A DNA stretch of 64,000 bases from contig NZ_KI783301.1 in the NCBI RefSeq assembly GCF_000510645.1, positions 3,363,788 to 3,427,787 of the forward strand. The letters are read 5' to 3'. Source of the stretch: Thermicanus aegyptius DSM 12793. Lineage in GTDB: Bacteria > Bacillota > Bacilli > Thermicanales > Thermicanaceae. The position numbers and the translations under genes were made by a program. Below, in pieces: positions 24,766 to 34,908 of this stretch. The notes under the pieces were generated by a model. It did no database searches. It saw only the letters and a program-made list of their open reading frames with translations, and had not been told where the DNA came from. How positions within the stretch are numbered: position 1 is the first letter of the stretch; every line of letters begins with the position of its first letter.

Positions 24766-25461
24766 TTAGGGCAGGAGGTTCAACGGATTTACAGGCAGGT
24801 GATCTTTCCGGATTTCGAAGTGAAGATGTACCCCCTTCGTACGGCCGGTATCTCCCATGATGCCCAGCACCTCTCCTGCACGGATGAGCTCCCCTTCTTT
24901 GGCATAACGTTTGCTTAAGTGGGCGTAATAGGTAAATACGCCATCGCCATGGTCCAGGATGATCAGGTTACCGTATCCTCCCGAAGTCCGTTCCGATTTC
25001 ACCACCCTCCCCGTCTTGGCCGCCTTAATCTCCGTGTCTCCATCTCGGCTGATGACGTCGATCCCATAATGATACTTTCCCCACCGGGGTCCAAAGAGAC
25101 TGGATAATTCAGGTTCTACAATCGGCCATGCAAATGAGGGAACGCGGGCCGGATTGGAAATCTGCAACGAGGCTGTGGTGATTTCTTTTTCCTTAGGGAC
25201 GTTGATGGGAGGAGATGTACCCCCGCCATATTCATATGAGGGCCCCATATCGGTTACAGGGGGGGCCTGCAGCTTGACCTGTATGGGAAAACGGGATGCG
25301 ATATGGGCCCTTCGCTCAGAGCGTGGTGAGATCTGAAAATTAGGCACCGTTTTTCTCCCTACCGCGGGGTTGTTCCTCTTTTCGAGAATCGTCGGAGGGC
25401 CTGATGGGAAAAGGTCAGAAGATGAAGAATGAAGCAGGGCATCAAAACCGATCATTTCCAT
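24766..25461 (-). CDS. M23-family (LytM) metallopeptidase lacking an obvious signal peptide
   Basis: A 231-residue protein. The C-terminal 120 residues are a LytM domain with the zinc ligands in His-Tyr-Gly-Ile-Asp and His-Leu-His-Phe-Glu and the additional His in Tyr-Tyr-Ala-His-Leu-Ser, so the active site is complete. Such enzymes cut peptidoglycan cross-bridges. The first 100 residues are polar and Pro/Ser-rich, and I see neither a signal peptide nor a membrane anchor. Either export uses another route or the protein acts after lysis or in spores. It sits 69 nt downstream of rho with the same polarity. Confidence 0.88.
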   Translation of the reverse strand: MEMIGFDALLHSSSSDLFPSGPPTILEKRNNPAVGRKTVPNFQISPRSERRAHIASRFPIQVKLQAPPVTDMGPSYEYGGGTSPPINVPKEKEITTASLQISNPARVPSFAWPIVEPELSSLFGPRWGKYHYGIDVISRDGDTEIKAAKTGRVVKSERTSGGYGNLIILDHGDGVFTYYAHLSKRYAKEGELIRAGEVLGIMGDTGRTKGVHLHFEIRKDHLPVNPLNLLP

Positions 25462-25530
25462 CCCCTTTCATCGTATAAAATGGGCATATCCATGTATATG
25501 CGAAAGATCGGGGAAATAGAAGGAAAATCA

Positions 25531-26850
25531 TCAAACCTCCGAAGATGGTGAAGGGGTAAGTGGGGAAGTTTCGGCAGGGGAGGAAGAGATTCTTACCCTT
25601 TTGGTCTTGATCTCAATCATGTCCAGAAATTCCCGATTGCTCTTCGTCTCCGCCAATTTCCGGAGAAACTGTTCGGTGAAATCTTCATTGGCGACGAAGG
25701 CTTTGCGTATCGCCCAGATTTTTTCCAAATCCTCCTTCGGCAGGAGAAGTTCTTCCTTTCTCGTTCCCGAACGTCTAAGCTCAATGGCGGGGAAAATGCG
25801 CCGTTCCGCCAATTTACGATCTAAATGAAGTTCCATGTTCCCTGTGCCTTTAAATTCTTCATAAATGACATCATCCATGCGGGAACCCGTCTCGATGAGG
25901 GCTGTTGCAAGGATGGTGAGGCTCCCTCCTTCCTCCACATTTCTGGCCGCCCCAAAAAAGCGCTTGGGACGGTGAAATGCGGCAGGGTCAATCCCCCCCG
26001 ATAAAGTTCTGCCGCTGGGAGGGATGACGAGATTGTATGCCCTGGCAAGGCGTGTAATGCTGTCGAGGAGAATCACCACGTCTTTTTTATGCTCCACCAG
26101 GCGCATCGCCCGCTCCAAGACCAGTTCAGCCACCTTGATGTGATTCTCCGGCACTTCATCGAAGGTGGAGCTAATCACTTCCCCCCGCACGGACCGCTGC
26201 ATATCGGTAACCTCTTCCGGACGTTCGTCGATGAGAAGGACAATCAGTTCCACATCCGGATAGTTGGTGGCGATGCTGTTGGCAATCTCTTTTAAGAGAA
26301 CCGTCTTCCCTGCTTTAGGAGGAGCGACGATCAATCCCCGCTGCCCAAAACCGACGGGGGAGAGAAGATCGATGATACGCGTGGATAATTTATCGGGAGT
26401 GGTTTCAAGGGTGAAGCGTTTCTTAGGATAGAGGGGAGTTAATGCGGGGAAATGGAGGCGTTCTACCGCGCTTTCCGGGACTTCGCCATTTACCGCTTCA
26501 ATCTTAAGCATGCTAAAATAACGTTCATTCTCCTTCGGGGGCCTCGCCTTCCCCGATACCTTATCCCCGGTTCGCAAGTCGAAACGTCGGATTTGGGAAT
26601 TGGAGAGGTAAACATCTTCCGGACTGGGGATATACCCGAGGGGACGTAGGAACCCAAAGCCCTCGGGCATTGTCTCCAATATTCCTTCCATAAACATAAA
26701 TCCTAATTTTTCAGCTTGTGCCTTTAAGATGGCCAGAATGAGCTCTCTTTTCTTTAATCCTGAGTAGCTGATTTCATATTCCCTGGCAATCTTATAGAGT
26801 TCCTTAACATTTAACTCTTCTAAATCATTTAATCGCCATTCCTCACCCAT
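25531..26850 (-). CDS. rho: transcription termination factor Rho
   Basis: A 439-residue hexameric RNA helicase that ends transcription at Rho-dependent sites. The N-terminal helical domain begins Leu-Asn-Val-Lys-Glu-Leu-Tyr, and the cold-shock RNA-binding fold follows with Gly-Phe-Gly-Phe-Leu-Arg. The ATPase has Walker A Ala-Pro-Pro-Lys-Ala-Gly-Lys-Thr at about residues 178-185, Walker B Val-Val-Ile-Leu-Leu-Asp and the Q-loop/R-loop segments. A C-terminal Ser/Pro-rich tail of about 15 residues is extra. Located next to glpX as in Bacillus subtilis. The ribosome site of the chosen ATG is poor. Confidence 0.97.
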   Translation of the reverse strand: MGEEWRLNDLEELNVKELYKIAREYEISYSGLKKRELILAILKAQAEKLGFMFMEGILETMPEGFGFLRPLGYIPSPEDVYLSNSQIRRFDLRTGDKVSGKARPPKENERYFSMLKIEAVNGEVPESAVERLHFPALTPLYPKKRFTLETTPDKLSTRIIDLLSPVGFGQRGLIVAPPKAGKTVLLKEIANSIATNYPDVELIVLLIDERPEEVTDMQRSVRGEVISSTFDEVPENHIKVAELVLERAMRLVEHKKDVVILLDSITRLARAYNLVIPPSGRTLSGGIDPAAFHRPKRFFGAARNVEEGGSLTILATALIETGSRMDDVIYEEFKGTGNMELHLDRKLAERRIFPAIELRRSGTRKEELLLPKEDLEKIWAIRKAFVANEDFTEQFLRKLAETKSNREFLDMIEIKTKRVRISSSPAETSPLTPSPSSEV

Positions 26851-26949
26851 GCAAGGATTTACACCACACTCTCTATTTTCTCATCTATATCCATAGGTTT
26901 TGTATCCCTATCGTTTCCGAATCGTGAAAACTCCCGTTCCGTCATGGGT

Positions 26950-27921
26950 TTATGTGATCACCAGATTTGGCTTTGTCGAGAGGCGATGTTCCGCTTCAAT
27001 AAATCGTACCGTTCCCGATTTGGCCCGCATAACCACCGAATGAGTTCTGGCCGTCTTCCCCATGAAGCGGACTCCTCGGAGGAGTTCCCCATCCGTCACC
27101 CCTGTGGCTGCGAAGATGGCATCATCCCCCTTGACCAGATCTTCCATGCCTAAAATTTGTTCCGGATTGGAAAGCCCCATCTTTTTGCAGCGCTCATATT
27201 CCTCCTCATTGGCCGGCTTCAGGCGGCCGATCAGTTCTCCTCCCAGGCATTTAAGGGCCACCGCCGCGATCACACCTTCCGGCGCACCTCCGATCCCAAA
27301 GAGAATATCGACTCCCGTTTCCGGAAAGGCGGTATTGATCGCTGCCGATACATCACCGTCGCTAATCAGCTTGATACGGGCTCCCGCTTCACGAATTTCC
27401 TCAATCAATTTGCTATGCCGGGGACGGTCCAGCACAATCGCGACCACGTCGGCGATCTCTTTCCCTAAAGCCTTTGCTACCGCATCCAAATTTTCCTTGA
27501 CCGTAGCTTCAAGGTGAACTTTTCCCTTTGCCTCGGGACCTACGGCAATTTTCTCCATATACATATCGGGGGCATGAAGGAGATTACCCCGATCCGCGAT
27601 GGCGATGACGGAGAGAGCATTCCAGGTCCCTTTTGCCACGATGTTGGTCCCTTCAAGCGGGTCAACGGCCACATCTACTTTGGGTACATTGGGTCCGGGC
27701 ATTCCCAGCCTTTCCCCGATGTATAGCATGGGAGCTTCGTCCATCTCCCCTTCTCCAATCACCACGACCCCGTCCATAGGTACCGTATCGAAAACAGCCC
27801 GCATGGCCGTCGTGGCCGCGTCATCTGCCTCCTCTTTCTTTCCCCGACCCAGCCATCTTGCCGATGAAAGGGCGGCGGCCTCCGTGACACGGACCAATTC
27901 CATCGTTAAACTTCTTTCCAC
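26950..27921 (-). CDS. glpX: fructose-1,6-bisphosphatase class II
   Basis: A 323-residue gluconeogenic enzyme that hydrolyses fructose 1,6-bisphosphate to fructose 6-phosphate. The N-terminus [12 protein letters not shown] matches Bacillus GlpX, which supports the GTG start at 27921 rather than the ATG six codons later. Metal-binding motifs [10 protein letters not shown] and Asp-Pro-Leu-Glu-Gly-Thr are intact. It lies in the rho-glpX-murA-fsa-fba cluster, grouping carbon metabolism genes. Confidence 0.96.
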   Translation of the reverse strand: MERSLTMELVRVTEAAALSSARWLGRGKKEEADDAATTAMRAVFDTVPMDGVVVIGEGEMDEAPMLYIGERLGMPGPNVPKVDVAVDPLEGTNIVAKGTWNALSVIAIADRGNLLHAPDMYMEKIAVGPEAKGKVHLEATVKENLDAVAKALGKEIADVVAIVLDRPRHSKLIEEIREAGARIKLISDGDVSAAINTAFPETGVDILFGIGGAPEGVIAAVALKCLGGELIGRLKPANEEEYERCKKMGLSNPEQILGMEDLVKGDDAIFAATGVTDGELLRGVRFMGKTARTHSVVMRAKSGTVRFIEAEHRLSTKPNLVIT

Positions 27922-28038
27922 ACCAAAGACCCCCCATCTTACTCACCATCACCGTTTCATCCCTTCCGGCTGTAAAAAACGATCTCCTTTGATCATCCTC
28001 CAAATTTTACGCTTCGTCAACCCTTTCTTTCATGCTTT

Positions 28039-28728
28039 TCAGTCCTGATGATCCTCTTTCTCCCGGGTCGTGGGGTGAGTTGCCGGAGACTCTTTCTTTT
28101 GGTGTGAGAGGGTGTATACGCCAAAGAAGAGAAGAAGAATGCCCAACAGTTCACTTAAAGGAAGGAAGAGAGCCAGTCCCTGCTTGGCCAGGGCGCCACC
28201 AAGGCTCATGACCATGGCGCCGCCGAACAGGTATAAAAAGCCGATCTTGCGGGAGCGCCACCATCCCCACAAGGAGGTGAGAAGGAGAAGAATTCCACCT
28301 ATCCCTGAAAGCCAAAAGCTAAATCCCCGGACCGAACCCGGCATGGCACTCCCTCCCACCGTTCCTTTTCCTTGAAAGAGAACTTCTGTGTTGACCTGAG
28401 CAGGCAGAAGAACGATGAGGAGAGCCAAGGATAAGATAGAAACATACGCGAGGAAGAGGTGGGCAATGATCGGCTTGGTGCGAATGTAAAGGGTGGCGGC
28501 AGCCATGAAGGGAACCAGGGTAATTGCGGGGAAATAATATAATTTATAAATCCATATTTGCCATCCGAAGGCTTCACTGTAAAATTCCCCAAACGCAGCA
28601 ATCGTAAAGAGATACAAGGAGAGCGCATAGAGGAGGTCGGATCTCTTTCGAATCTTCCAGTATTTTTCTGTTTCATAAAGGGCTAGAAAAAGGCTGACCA
28701 GAGACGATAGCAGCGGAATGATCCACAT
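28039..28728 (-). CDS. seven-helix membrane protein of unknown function
   Basis: Not recognised. The 229 residues form about seven hydrophobic segments (roughly 3-18, 31-50, 60-80, 88-108, 130-155, 160-180 and 188-208) with short loops. A charged C-terminal tail is rich in Lys, Glu and His. No channel, transporter or enzyme motif was seen. It follows murA by 3 nt on the same strand, so it is probably cotranscribed with it. It is absent from the corresponding position in Bacillus subtilis, where murAB and glpX are adjacent. Its topology loosely recalls 7TM sensory input domains but no kinase or cyclase follows. Confidence 0.8.
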   Translation of the reverse strand: MWIIPLLSSLVSLFLALYETEKYWKIRKRSDLLYALSLYLFTIAAFGEFYSEAFGWQIWIYKLYYFPAITLVPFMAAATLYIRTKPIIAHLFLAYVSILSLALLIVLLPAQVNTEVLFQGKGTVGGSAMPGSVRGFSFWLSGIGGILLLLTSLWGWWRSRKIGFLYLFGGAMVMSLGGALAKQGLALFLPLSELLGILLLFFGVYTLSHQKKESPATHPTTREKEDHQD

Positions 28729-28731
28729 TAC

Positions 28732-29991
28732 TTAAGCTTCCTCCTGACTTACTTCGATTTGAGCCCCCAAATCCCGAAGTTTCTCCACCATGTTTTCATA
28801 TCCTCTCTCTATATGTTCCACACCCGTAAGGCGTGTCGTTCCTTCCGCCATGAGCCCTGCAATGACCAAAGACGCTCCTGCCCTGAGGTCGGTTGCCTGT
28901 ACCCGGGTTCCCTCCAGAGGGCTTCCTCCCTCGATGATCGCGCTGCGTCCCTCCACTTTGATTCTAGCCCCCATACGCCGGAGCTCGTCCACATGTTTAA
29001 ACCGATGGGCATAGATGGTATCGGTAATGATGCTGGTTCCCTTTGCCTTGGTGAGCAGAGGAGCGATCGGCTGCTGGAGATCTGTGGGGAATCCTGGATA
29101 AACGAGGGTCTTAATATCCGCCGGCTGTAAGATGCGGGGTCCGTAAACCCTGATTTCATCCTCCCTTTCTTCGATGCCCACCCCCATCTCCCTAAGCTTG
29201 GCGATGAGTGACTCCAGGTGAAGGGGAATCACGTTTTCCAATGCCACTTCTCCTTCCGTGGCAGCGGCGGCGATCATATACGTTCCCGCCTCGATCCGGT
29301 CCGGAATCATGGAATGGGTCGTTCCCCCTAATTCATCCACCCCCGTGATGCGAATCACATTGGTCCCTGCACCTTTAATGTTGGCACCCATGGAAGTAAG
29401 AAGGGTGGCGACGTCAATGATTTCCGGCTCCTTCGCCGCATTTTCAATCACCGTCGTCCCCTTGGCATAAACGGCGGCCAGCATAATGTTAATGGTTGCC
29501 CCGACGCTAACCATGTCCAGAAAGATGCGATTGCCGATGAGTTCCCGTGCTTTAAGGTGAAGCGCCCCGCCTTCATGCACCACTTCTGCCCCCAAGGCCT
29601 CAAAGCCTTTTACATGTTGGTCGATGGGGCGGGGGCCAAGGTCGCAACCGCCTGGAAGCCCCACGACAGCCTCCTTAAACCTCCCCAATAAGGCACCCAT
29701 CAGATAATAGGAGGCCCTCAGTTTCTTCACCTCTCCATTTGGCAGCGGTTTCGGTTCTATGGAGGACGGATCGATCCACAATCGGCTTCCACGCAGTTCC
29801 GCTTTTACCCCCAGCTCTTTCAGGAGATGCAGATATAGGTCCACATCACGGATCATAGGCAAGTTTTCCAAGGTGGTAGGGGACCTTCCCATAAGCGCAG
29901 CCGGGATGAGGGCAACCGCACTATTTTTCGCTCCCCCGATGGCCACACGGCCTGAAAGGGGACGCCTTCCGGAGATGTAGATTCGTTGCAT
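28732..29991 (-). CDS. murA: UDP-N-acetylglucosamine 1-carboxyvinyltransferase
   Basis: A 419-residue cytosolic enzyme that transfers enolpyruvate to UDP-GlcNAc, the first committed step of peptidoglycan synthesis. Gly-Gly-Ala-Lys-Asn-Ser near residue 20 binds substrate, and the catalytic Cys lies in [10 protein letters not shown] at about residue 115, the site that fosfomycin alkylates. By position it corresponds to the second copy (murAB) of Bacillus; a murAA elsewhere in the genome is likely but not visible here. It lies between fsa and a membrane protein gene. Confidence 0.95.
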   Translation of the reverse strand: MQRIYISGRRPLSGRVAIGGAKNSAVALIPAALMGRSPTTLENLPMIRDVDLYLHLLKELGVKAELRGSRLWIDPSSIEPKPLPNGEVKKLRASYYLMGALLGRFKEAVVGLPGGCDLGPRPIDQHVKGFEALGAEVVHEGGALHLKARELIGNRIFLDMVSVGATINIMLAAVYAKGTTVIENAAKEPEIIDVATLLTSMGANIKGAGTNVIRITGVDELGGTTHSMIPDRIEAGTYMIAAAATEGEVALENVIPLHLESLIAKLREMGVGIEEREDEIRVYGPRILQPADIKTLVYPGFPTDLQQPIAPLLTKAKGTSIITDTIYAHRFKHVDELRRMGARIKVEGRSAIIEGGSPLEGTRVQATDLRAGASLVIAGLMAEGTTRLTGVEHIERGYENMVEKLRDLGAQIEVSQEEA

Positions 29992-30063
29992 CGGGTTTCT
30001 TCCTTTCTACCAACCTGTACCCATCTTACCATAAACCATTCCTTTGTGAAACAAAACGGTCAA

Positions 30064-30084
30064 GCGCACATCAACGATGTGCGC
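30064..30084 (-). terminator. 9-bp hairpin downstream of fsa
   Basis: GCGCACATC (30064-30072) and GATGTGCGC (30076-30084) pair perfectly around a 3-nt loop. On the minus strand the following tail (TTGACCGTTTTG) is only partly T-rich, so termination may be incomplete before murA. Confidence 0.55.
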
Positions 30085-30136
30085 CTCCTATACGATGATC
30101 GATTGTTGCGGGACCTCCCAATGCTTGATCCTTGTT

Positions 30137-30790
30137 CTACGATTTCGCCACTGAAGCTTTTTTCCAGTCGGCCAGGAAGCGTTCAAGCCCTGCATCGGTC
30201 AAGGGGTGATTCGTCATCTGGGTAATCACCTTATAAGGAACGGTAGCGATGTGGGCCCCGGCTAAGCCTGCCTGGGTTACGTGAAGGGGATGGCGGATGC
30301 TGGCGGCGATCACTTGGGTATCCATTCCATGGATCGCAAAGAGCTGTACGATGTTACTTACCAGTTCGATGCCATCCTGTCCGATGTCGTCAAGACGGCC
30401 CACAAACGGGGATACATAGGTGGCTCCCGCTCTGGCGGCGAGGAGCGCCTGGTTTACGGAAAAGACTAAGGTGACGTTGGTGGCAATCCCTAATTCCTTA
30501 AATCGAGCTGTCGCCTTTAATCCCTCTTCGGTCATGGGGACCTTGATGACGATGTTCTTTCCCAATTGAGCCAGCCGTTTCCCCTCTTCCAGCATGCCTT
30601 CCGCTTCGGTGCTAATCACTTCGGCGCTGATGGGCCCATCAACGATGGCAAGAATCTCTTTGAGGACTTCATGGAAATCGCGTCCTTCTTTCGCCACCAA
30701 AGAGGGGTTGGTGGTTACACCACTGATGACGCCCATCGCATGGGCCTTTTTAATCTCCTCAATATTGGCCGTATCGATAAATAGCCGCAT
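30137..30790 (-). CDS. fsa: fructose-6-phosphate aldolase / transaldolase-like protein
   Basis: A 217-residue small transaldolase of the TalC/MipB type, found in the cytosol. Conserved features are Phe-Ile-Asp-Thr-Ala at the N-terminus, the Schiff-base lysine in Ile-Val-Ile-Lys-Val-Pro-Met-Thr at about residue 83, and [12 protein letters not shown]. The length and active site fit the ywjH product of Bacillus, which shows transaldolase activity. It lies 15 nt downstream of fba and is likely cotranscribed. Whether it acts as transaldolase or fructose-6-phosphate aldolase cannot be told from the sequence alone. Confidence 0.94.
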   Translation of the reverse strand: MRLFIDTANIEEIKKAHAMGVISGVTTNPSLVAKEGRDFHEVLKEILAIVDGPISAEVISTEAEGMLEEGKRLAQLGKNIVIKVPMTEEGLKATARFKELGIATNVTLVFSVNQALLAARAGATYVSPFVGRLDDIGQDGIELVSNIVQLFAIHGMDTQVIAASIRHPLHVTQAGLAGAHIATVPYKVITQMTNHPLTDAGLERFLADWKKASVAKS

Positions 30791-30805
30791 GCTCTCTCCT
30801 CCTCA

Positions 30806-31660
30806 TCATGCCTTCCCATTTGAACCGAAGAGGCGCATCTTCCCCCGCACAACCTCTTTCATGGCATCCTTCGCAGGTCCCAGGTACTTGCGGGGATCGT
30901 ATACTTCCGGTTTCTCGGCGAATACTTTTTTAATCGTCTCCGTCATGGCGATCTGGTTTTCGGTATTTACGTTAATCTTACCTACACCGGCTTGAATGGC
31001 ACGACGGATTGATTCATCGGGGACCCCCGACCCTCCATGGAGGACAATGGGGGCATCAATCTTTGAGGCAACCTCTTCGATGATATGGAAACGTATATTC
31101 GGCTCTCCCTTATACATTCCATGCGCCGTTCCCACTGCGATGGCCAACGCATCCACCTTCGTCTCTTCGTAAAAGCGGATGGCCTCCTCCGGCTTCGCGA
31201 TGTTCGCATTCTCTTCATCGACGGCCAGATCATCCTCCACACCGCCGATCGTGCCCAATTCCCCCTCTACCGATACACCCATGGCGTGGGCGACACGGAC
31301 CACTTCTTTGGTGATCCGGACGTTTTCTTCAAAGGGATGGTGAGAACCGTCAAACATGACGGATGTAAAACCGGCGCGAATGCATTTCATCGCCACCTCA
31401 AAGCTGGATCCATGATCCAAGTGTAAAACGACGGGGATGGAGCTCTTCTCGGCAGCGGCTTTTGCCATCGCCACCACATAATCGATCCCCATGTACTTCA
31501 TCGCTCCTTCGCTTACCCCAAAAATAAAGGGAGCCCGTTCCTCCTCCGCCGCTTCCATGATTGCCTTGGTAAATTCCAGATTGTTCATGTTAAACTGGCC
31601 GATGGCGAACTTCTCCCTCTTCGCGTGCTTTAATAATTCTGTCATCGAGACTAAAGGCAT
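30806..31660 (-). CDS. fba: class II fructose-1,6-bisphosphate aldolase
   Basis: A 284-residue zinc-dependent glycolytic aldolase that splits fructose 1,6-bisphosphate. Zinc ligands lie in His-Leu-Asp-His-Gly (about residues 81-85) and the later Gly-Thr-Ala-His-Gly and Val-Leu-His-Gly-Gly-Ser-Gly, all intact. The family start Met-Pro-Leu-Val-Ser-Met follows a ribosome site with AGGAGG. It is followed by fsa and preceded by spo0F, as in Bacillus subtilis. An extended -10 promoter at the end of spo0F can drive it. Confidence 0.96.
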   Translation of the reverse strand: MPLVSMTELLKHAKREKFAIGQFNMNNLEFTKAIMEAAEEERAPFIFGVSEGAMKYMGIDYVVAMAKAAAEKSSIPVVLHLDHGSSFEVAMKCIRAGFTSVMFDGSHHPFEENVRITKEVVRVAHAMGVSVEGELGTIGGVEDDLAVDEENANIAKPEEAIRFYEETKVDALAIAVGTAHGMYKGEPNIRFHIIEEVASKIDAPIVLHGGSGVPDESIRRAIQAGVGKINVNTENQIAMTETIKKVFAEKPEVYDPRKYLGPAKDAMKEVVRGKMRLFGSNGKA

Positions 31661-31732
31661 CCTCTTCTCCTCCTTTTTTTCGGAAAAAACGAGCTAAAGT
31701 ATTTATGTATGGAAAGAACATTCCACTCCTTC

Positions 31733-31741
31733 ATTATACCA
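31733..31741 (-). promoter_or_regulatory. extended -10 promoter element of fba
   Basis: TGGTATAAT on the minus strand overlaps the spo0F stop region, 73-78 nt upstream of fba. The -35 region is weak, which is usual for TGn-extended promoters. Confidence 0.5.
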
Positions 31742-32099
31742 CATCACGCAATACCTTATTTACTTCATGGCGGATCTCCTCCACGTCAAAAGGTTTGGCG
31801 AAATAGTGTAAAACCCCGAGATTTCTCGCTTCTTCCATCATTTCCAATTCTCCATATGCCGTCATCATCATGACTTGAATGGAGGGGAGCCTTTGCCGGA
31901 TCTCCCTGAGAATTTCAATGCCGTTCATTCCGGGAATCTTCATGTCCAGGAGGATTAAGTGGAAAGATTCTTTTCCAAGGAGCGCCAGCGCCTCCCTTCC
32001 ATTGGCCGCTTGCTGGGTCTCATACCCGTCCTTCTTCAGCAATTCGGTAAGCAACATCCGAATCCCTAACTGGTCGTCTACAATTAGGACTTTTTTCAT
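31734..32099 (-). CDS. spo0F: sporulation response regulator Spo0F
   Basis: A 121-residue single-domain response regulator. Acidic pocket Asp8-Asp9, phospho-acceptor Asp52 (Leu-Leu-Asp-Met-Lys-Ile-Pro-Gly), Thr80 and Lys102 correspond to Asp10/11, Asp54, Thr82 and Lys104 of Bacillus Spo0F. There is no output domain. In the sporulation phosphorelay it takes phosphate from sensor kinases and passes it to Spo0B. Located between pyrG and fba exactly as in Bacillus subtilis. An array of 15-bp repeats lies directly upstream of the gene. Confidence 0.95.
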   Translation of the reverse strand: MKKVLIVDDQLGIRMLLTELLKKDGYETQQAANGREALALLGKESFHLILLDMKIPGMNGIEILREIRQRLPSIQVMMMTAYGELEMMEEARNLGVLHYFAKPFDVEEIRHEVNKVLRDVV

Positions 32100-32145
32100 C
32101 TCTTCCCACCCCGCTTCTACGAGATTTCACATCGTTTCCCCTTCA

Positions 32146-32220
32146 TTGATTCACTCAAAATTTATTCATCCAAATGCTATTCATCCAAATGCTATTCACC
32201 CAAAAGTTATTCACCCAAAA
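32146..32220. repeat. five tandem 15-bp repeats upstream of spo0F
   Basis: Five units of exactly 15 bp lie head to tail: 32146-32160, 32161-32175, 32176-32190, 32191-32205 and 32206-32220. On the minus strand the common core is TTTGGGTGAATA or close to it, and each unit contains TGAAT. The array ends 47 bp before the spo0F start. The flanks (32100-32145 and 32221-32336) show no gene; the second flank is A+T rich. Confidence 0.8.
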
Positions 32221-32336
32221 TTCATTTTTTAATATGTATTCATTTCTTCACTCCCCATCAAATTCCTTCTTTCCATCGGAAAAACTTATTTTTCCCTAGT
32301 TTCTCACCTACTTTCCCCAGCGGTTAAATCCGCCTA

Positions 32337-32383
32337 CAAAAAAATGAAGGAGGTAAGAGCTCATGTTCTCTACCTCCTTCATT
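32337..32383 (-). terminator. intrinsic terminator of pyrG
   Basis: ATGAAGGAGGTA (32344-32355) pairs with TACCTCCTTCAT (32371-32382), a 12-bp stem, followed on the minus strand by seven T residues. It lies 25 nt past the pyrG stop. Confidence 0.88.
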
Positions 32384-32406
32384 TCTCCTGTTGCCCGTGG
32401 TAGGTC

Positions 32407-34130
<1,724 letters not shown>

Positions 34131-34165
34131 CTTACTCTTTGAAAAAAATCATGCGTTCACAGGGT

Positions 34166-34204
34166 GCCCAACTCTATTTTATTTTTTAAGGGGGAAAGTG
34201 TCAA
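34166..34204 (-). promoter_or_regulatory. pyrG promoter with GGGC transcription start
   Basis: A perfect TTGACA (34199-34204), 17-nt spacer and TAAAAT (34176-34181) on the minus strand. Seven bases after the -10 the transcript would begin GGGC (34169-34166), the start required for G-slippage when CTP is low. Confidence 0.85.
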
Positions 34205-34216
34205 CGGCAAAAAGAA

Positions 34217-34825
34217 CTACTCTTTATCTTCCTCTTCCTGATCTCGAGCTTCCTCGTCCGGTTCCTGTTCTTCCTCATCGGAAAGATCTACTTCCGCGTC
34301 CTCCTCCACAAAAACCTCATCCACCTCCAAACCCTCATCATCGTAAAATTCTTCATCCGCTTCATCCAACAAATCCTCATCGCCTACGTCATCCAAATCT
34401 TCGCCTAAATCCTCGTCATCCAAATCCCCAAGCTCGTCGTCTTCGGATAGTTCATCATCGAGATCTTCGAAATCCTCATCTTCGGCATAGTCGTCATAAT
34501 CGTCCAAATCATCATCCTGATCGAGATGTCTGCCGCGTCCCCCCGTTAAGATCGCTTCTTCAAACTGTTCAATAGGATACCATTTCTTTAATCCCCAAAG
34601 TCCTTCTCCTATGTTTACAAAGCGTCCGTCAATGTTCATCTCTGTATAGAGCTGGACAAGCCAAGCATTCATCTCTTCTTCGCCGATTCCTTTCGCTTCC
34701 TGTATCCGACGGGCTAAATCCGCGAAGGAGACGGGCTCGCTTCCTTCCATGAGAATCATATGGGCGAGGTCAACCATTGCCATCTCTGCTAATTCCTCTT
34801 TGTTTAAATTGGCCAGTTCGCTCAT
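34217..34825 (-). CDS. rpoE: RNA polymerase delta subunit
   Basis: A 202-residue protein. The N-terminal 90 residues are the folded HARE-HTH-like domain of delta (Glu-Glu-Leu-Ala-Glu-Met-Ala-Met-Val-Asp-Leu-Ala and Gly-Leu-Trp-Gly-Leu-Lys-Lys-Trp). The rest is an extremely acidic Asp/Glu tail of about 110 residues, longer than in many Bacillus proteins. Delta increases core polymerase recycling and promoter selectivity. Start: the ATG at 34825 (Met-Ser-Glu-Leu) is best placed relative to GGGAAG; ATGs lie one codon and five codons upstream. The rpoE-pyrG order is as in Bacillus. Confidence 0.94.
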   Translation of the reverse strand: MSELANLNKEELAEMAMVDLAHMILMEGSEPVSFADLARRIQEAKGIGEEEMNAWLVQLYTEMNIDGRFVNIGEGLWGLKKWYPIEQFEEAILTGGRGRHLDQDDDLDDYDDYAEDEDFEDLDDELSEDDELGDLDDEDLGEDLDDVGDEDLLDEADEEFYDDEGLEVDEVFVEEDAEVDLSDEEEQEPDEEARDQEEEDKE

Positions 34826-34908
34826 CATACCACTTCCCATCCATCGATCTCGTACAACCTATTTTAACCCATATCTGGCCTATGTCAAACAAATAATGAG
34901 GATTTCTA

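Noticed and set aside
32146-32220. CRISPR array
   Set aside because: The 15-bp units are contiguous without spacers and no cas genes are present; it is a simple tandem repeat.
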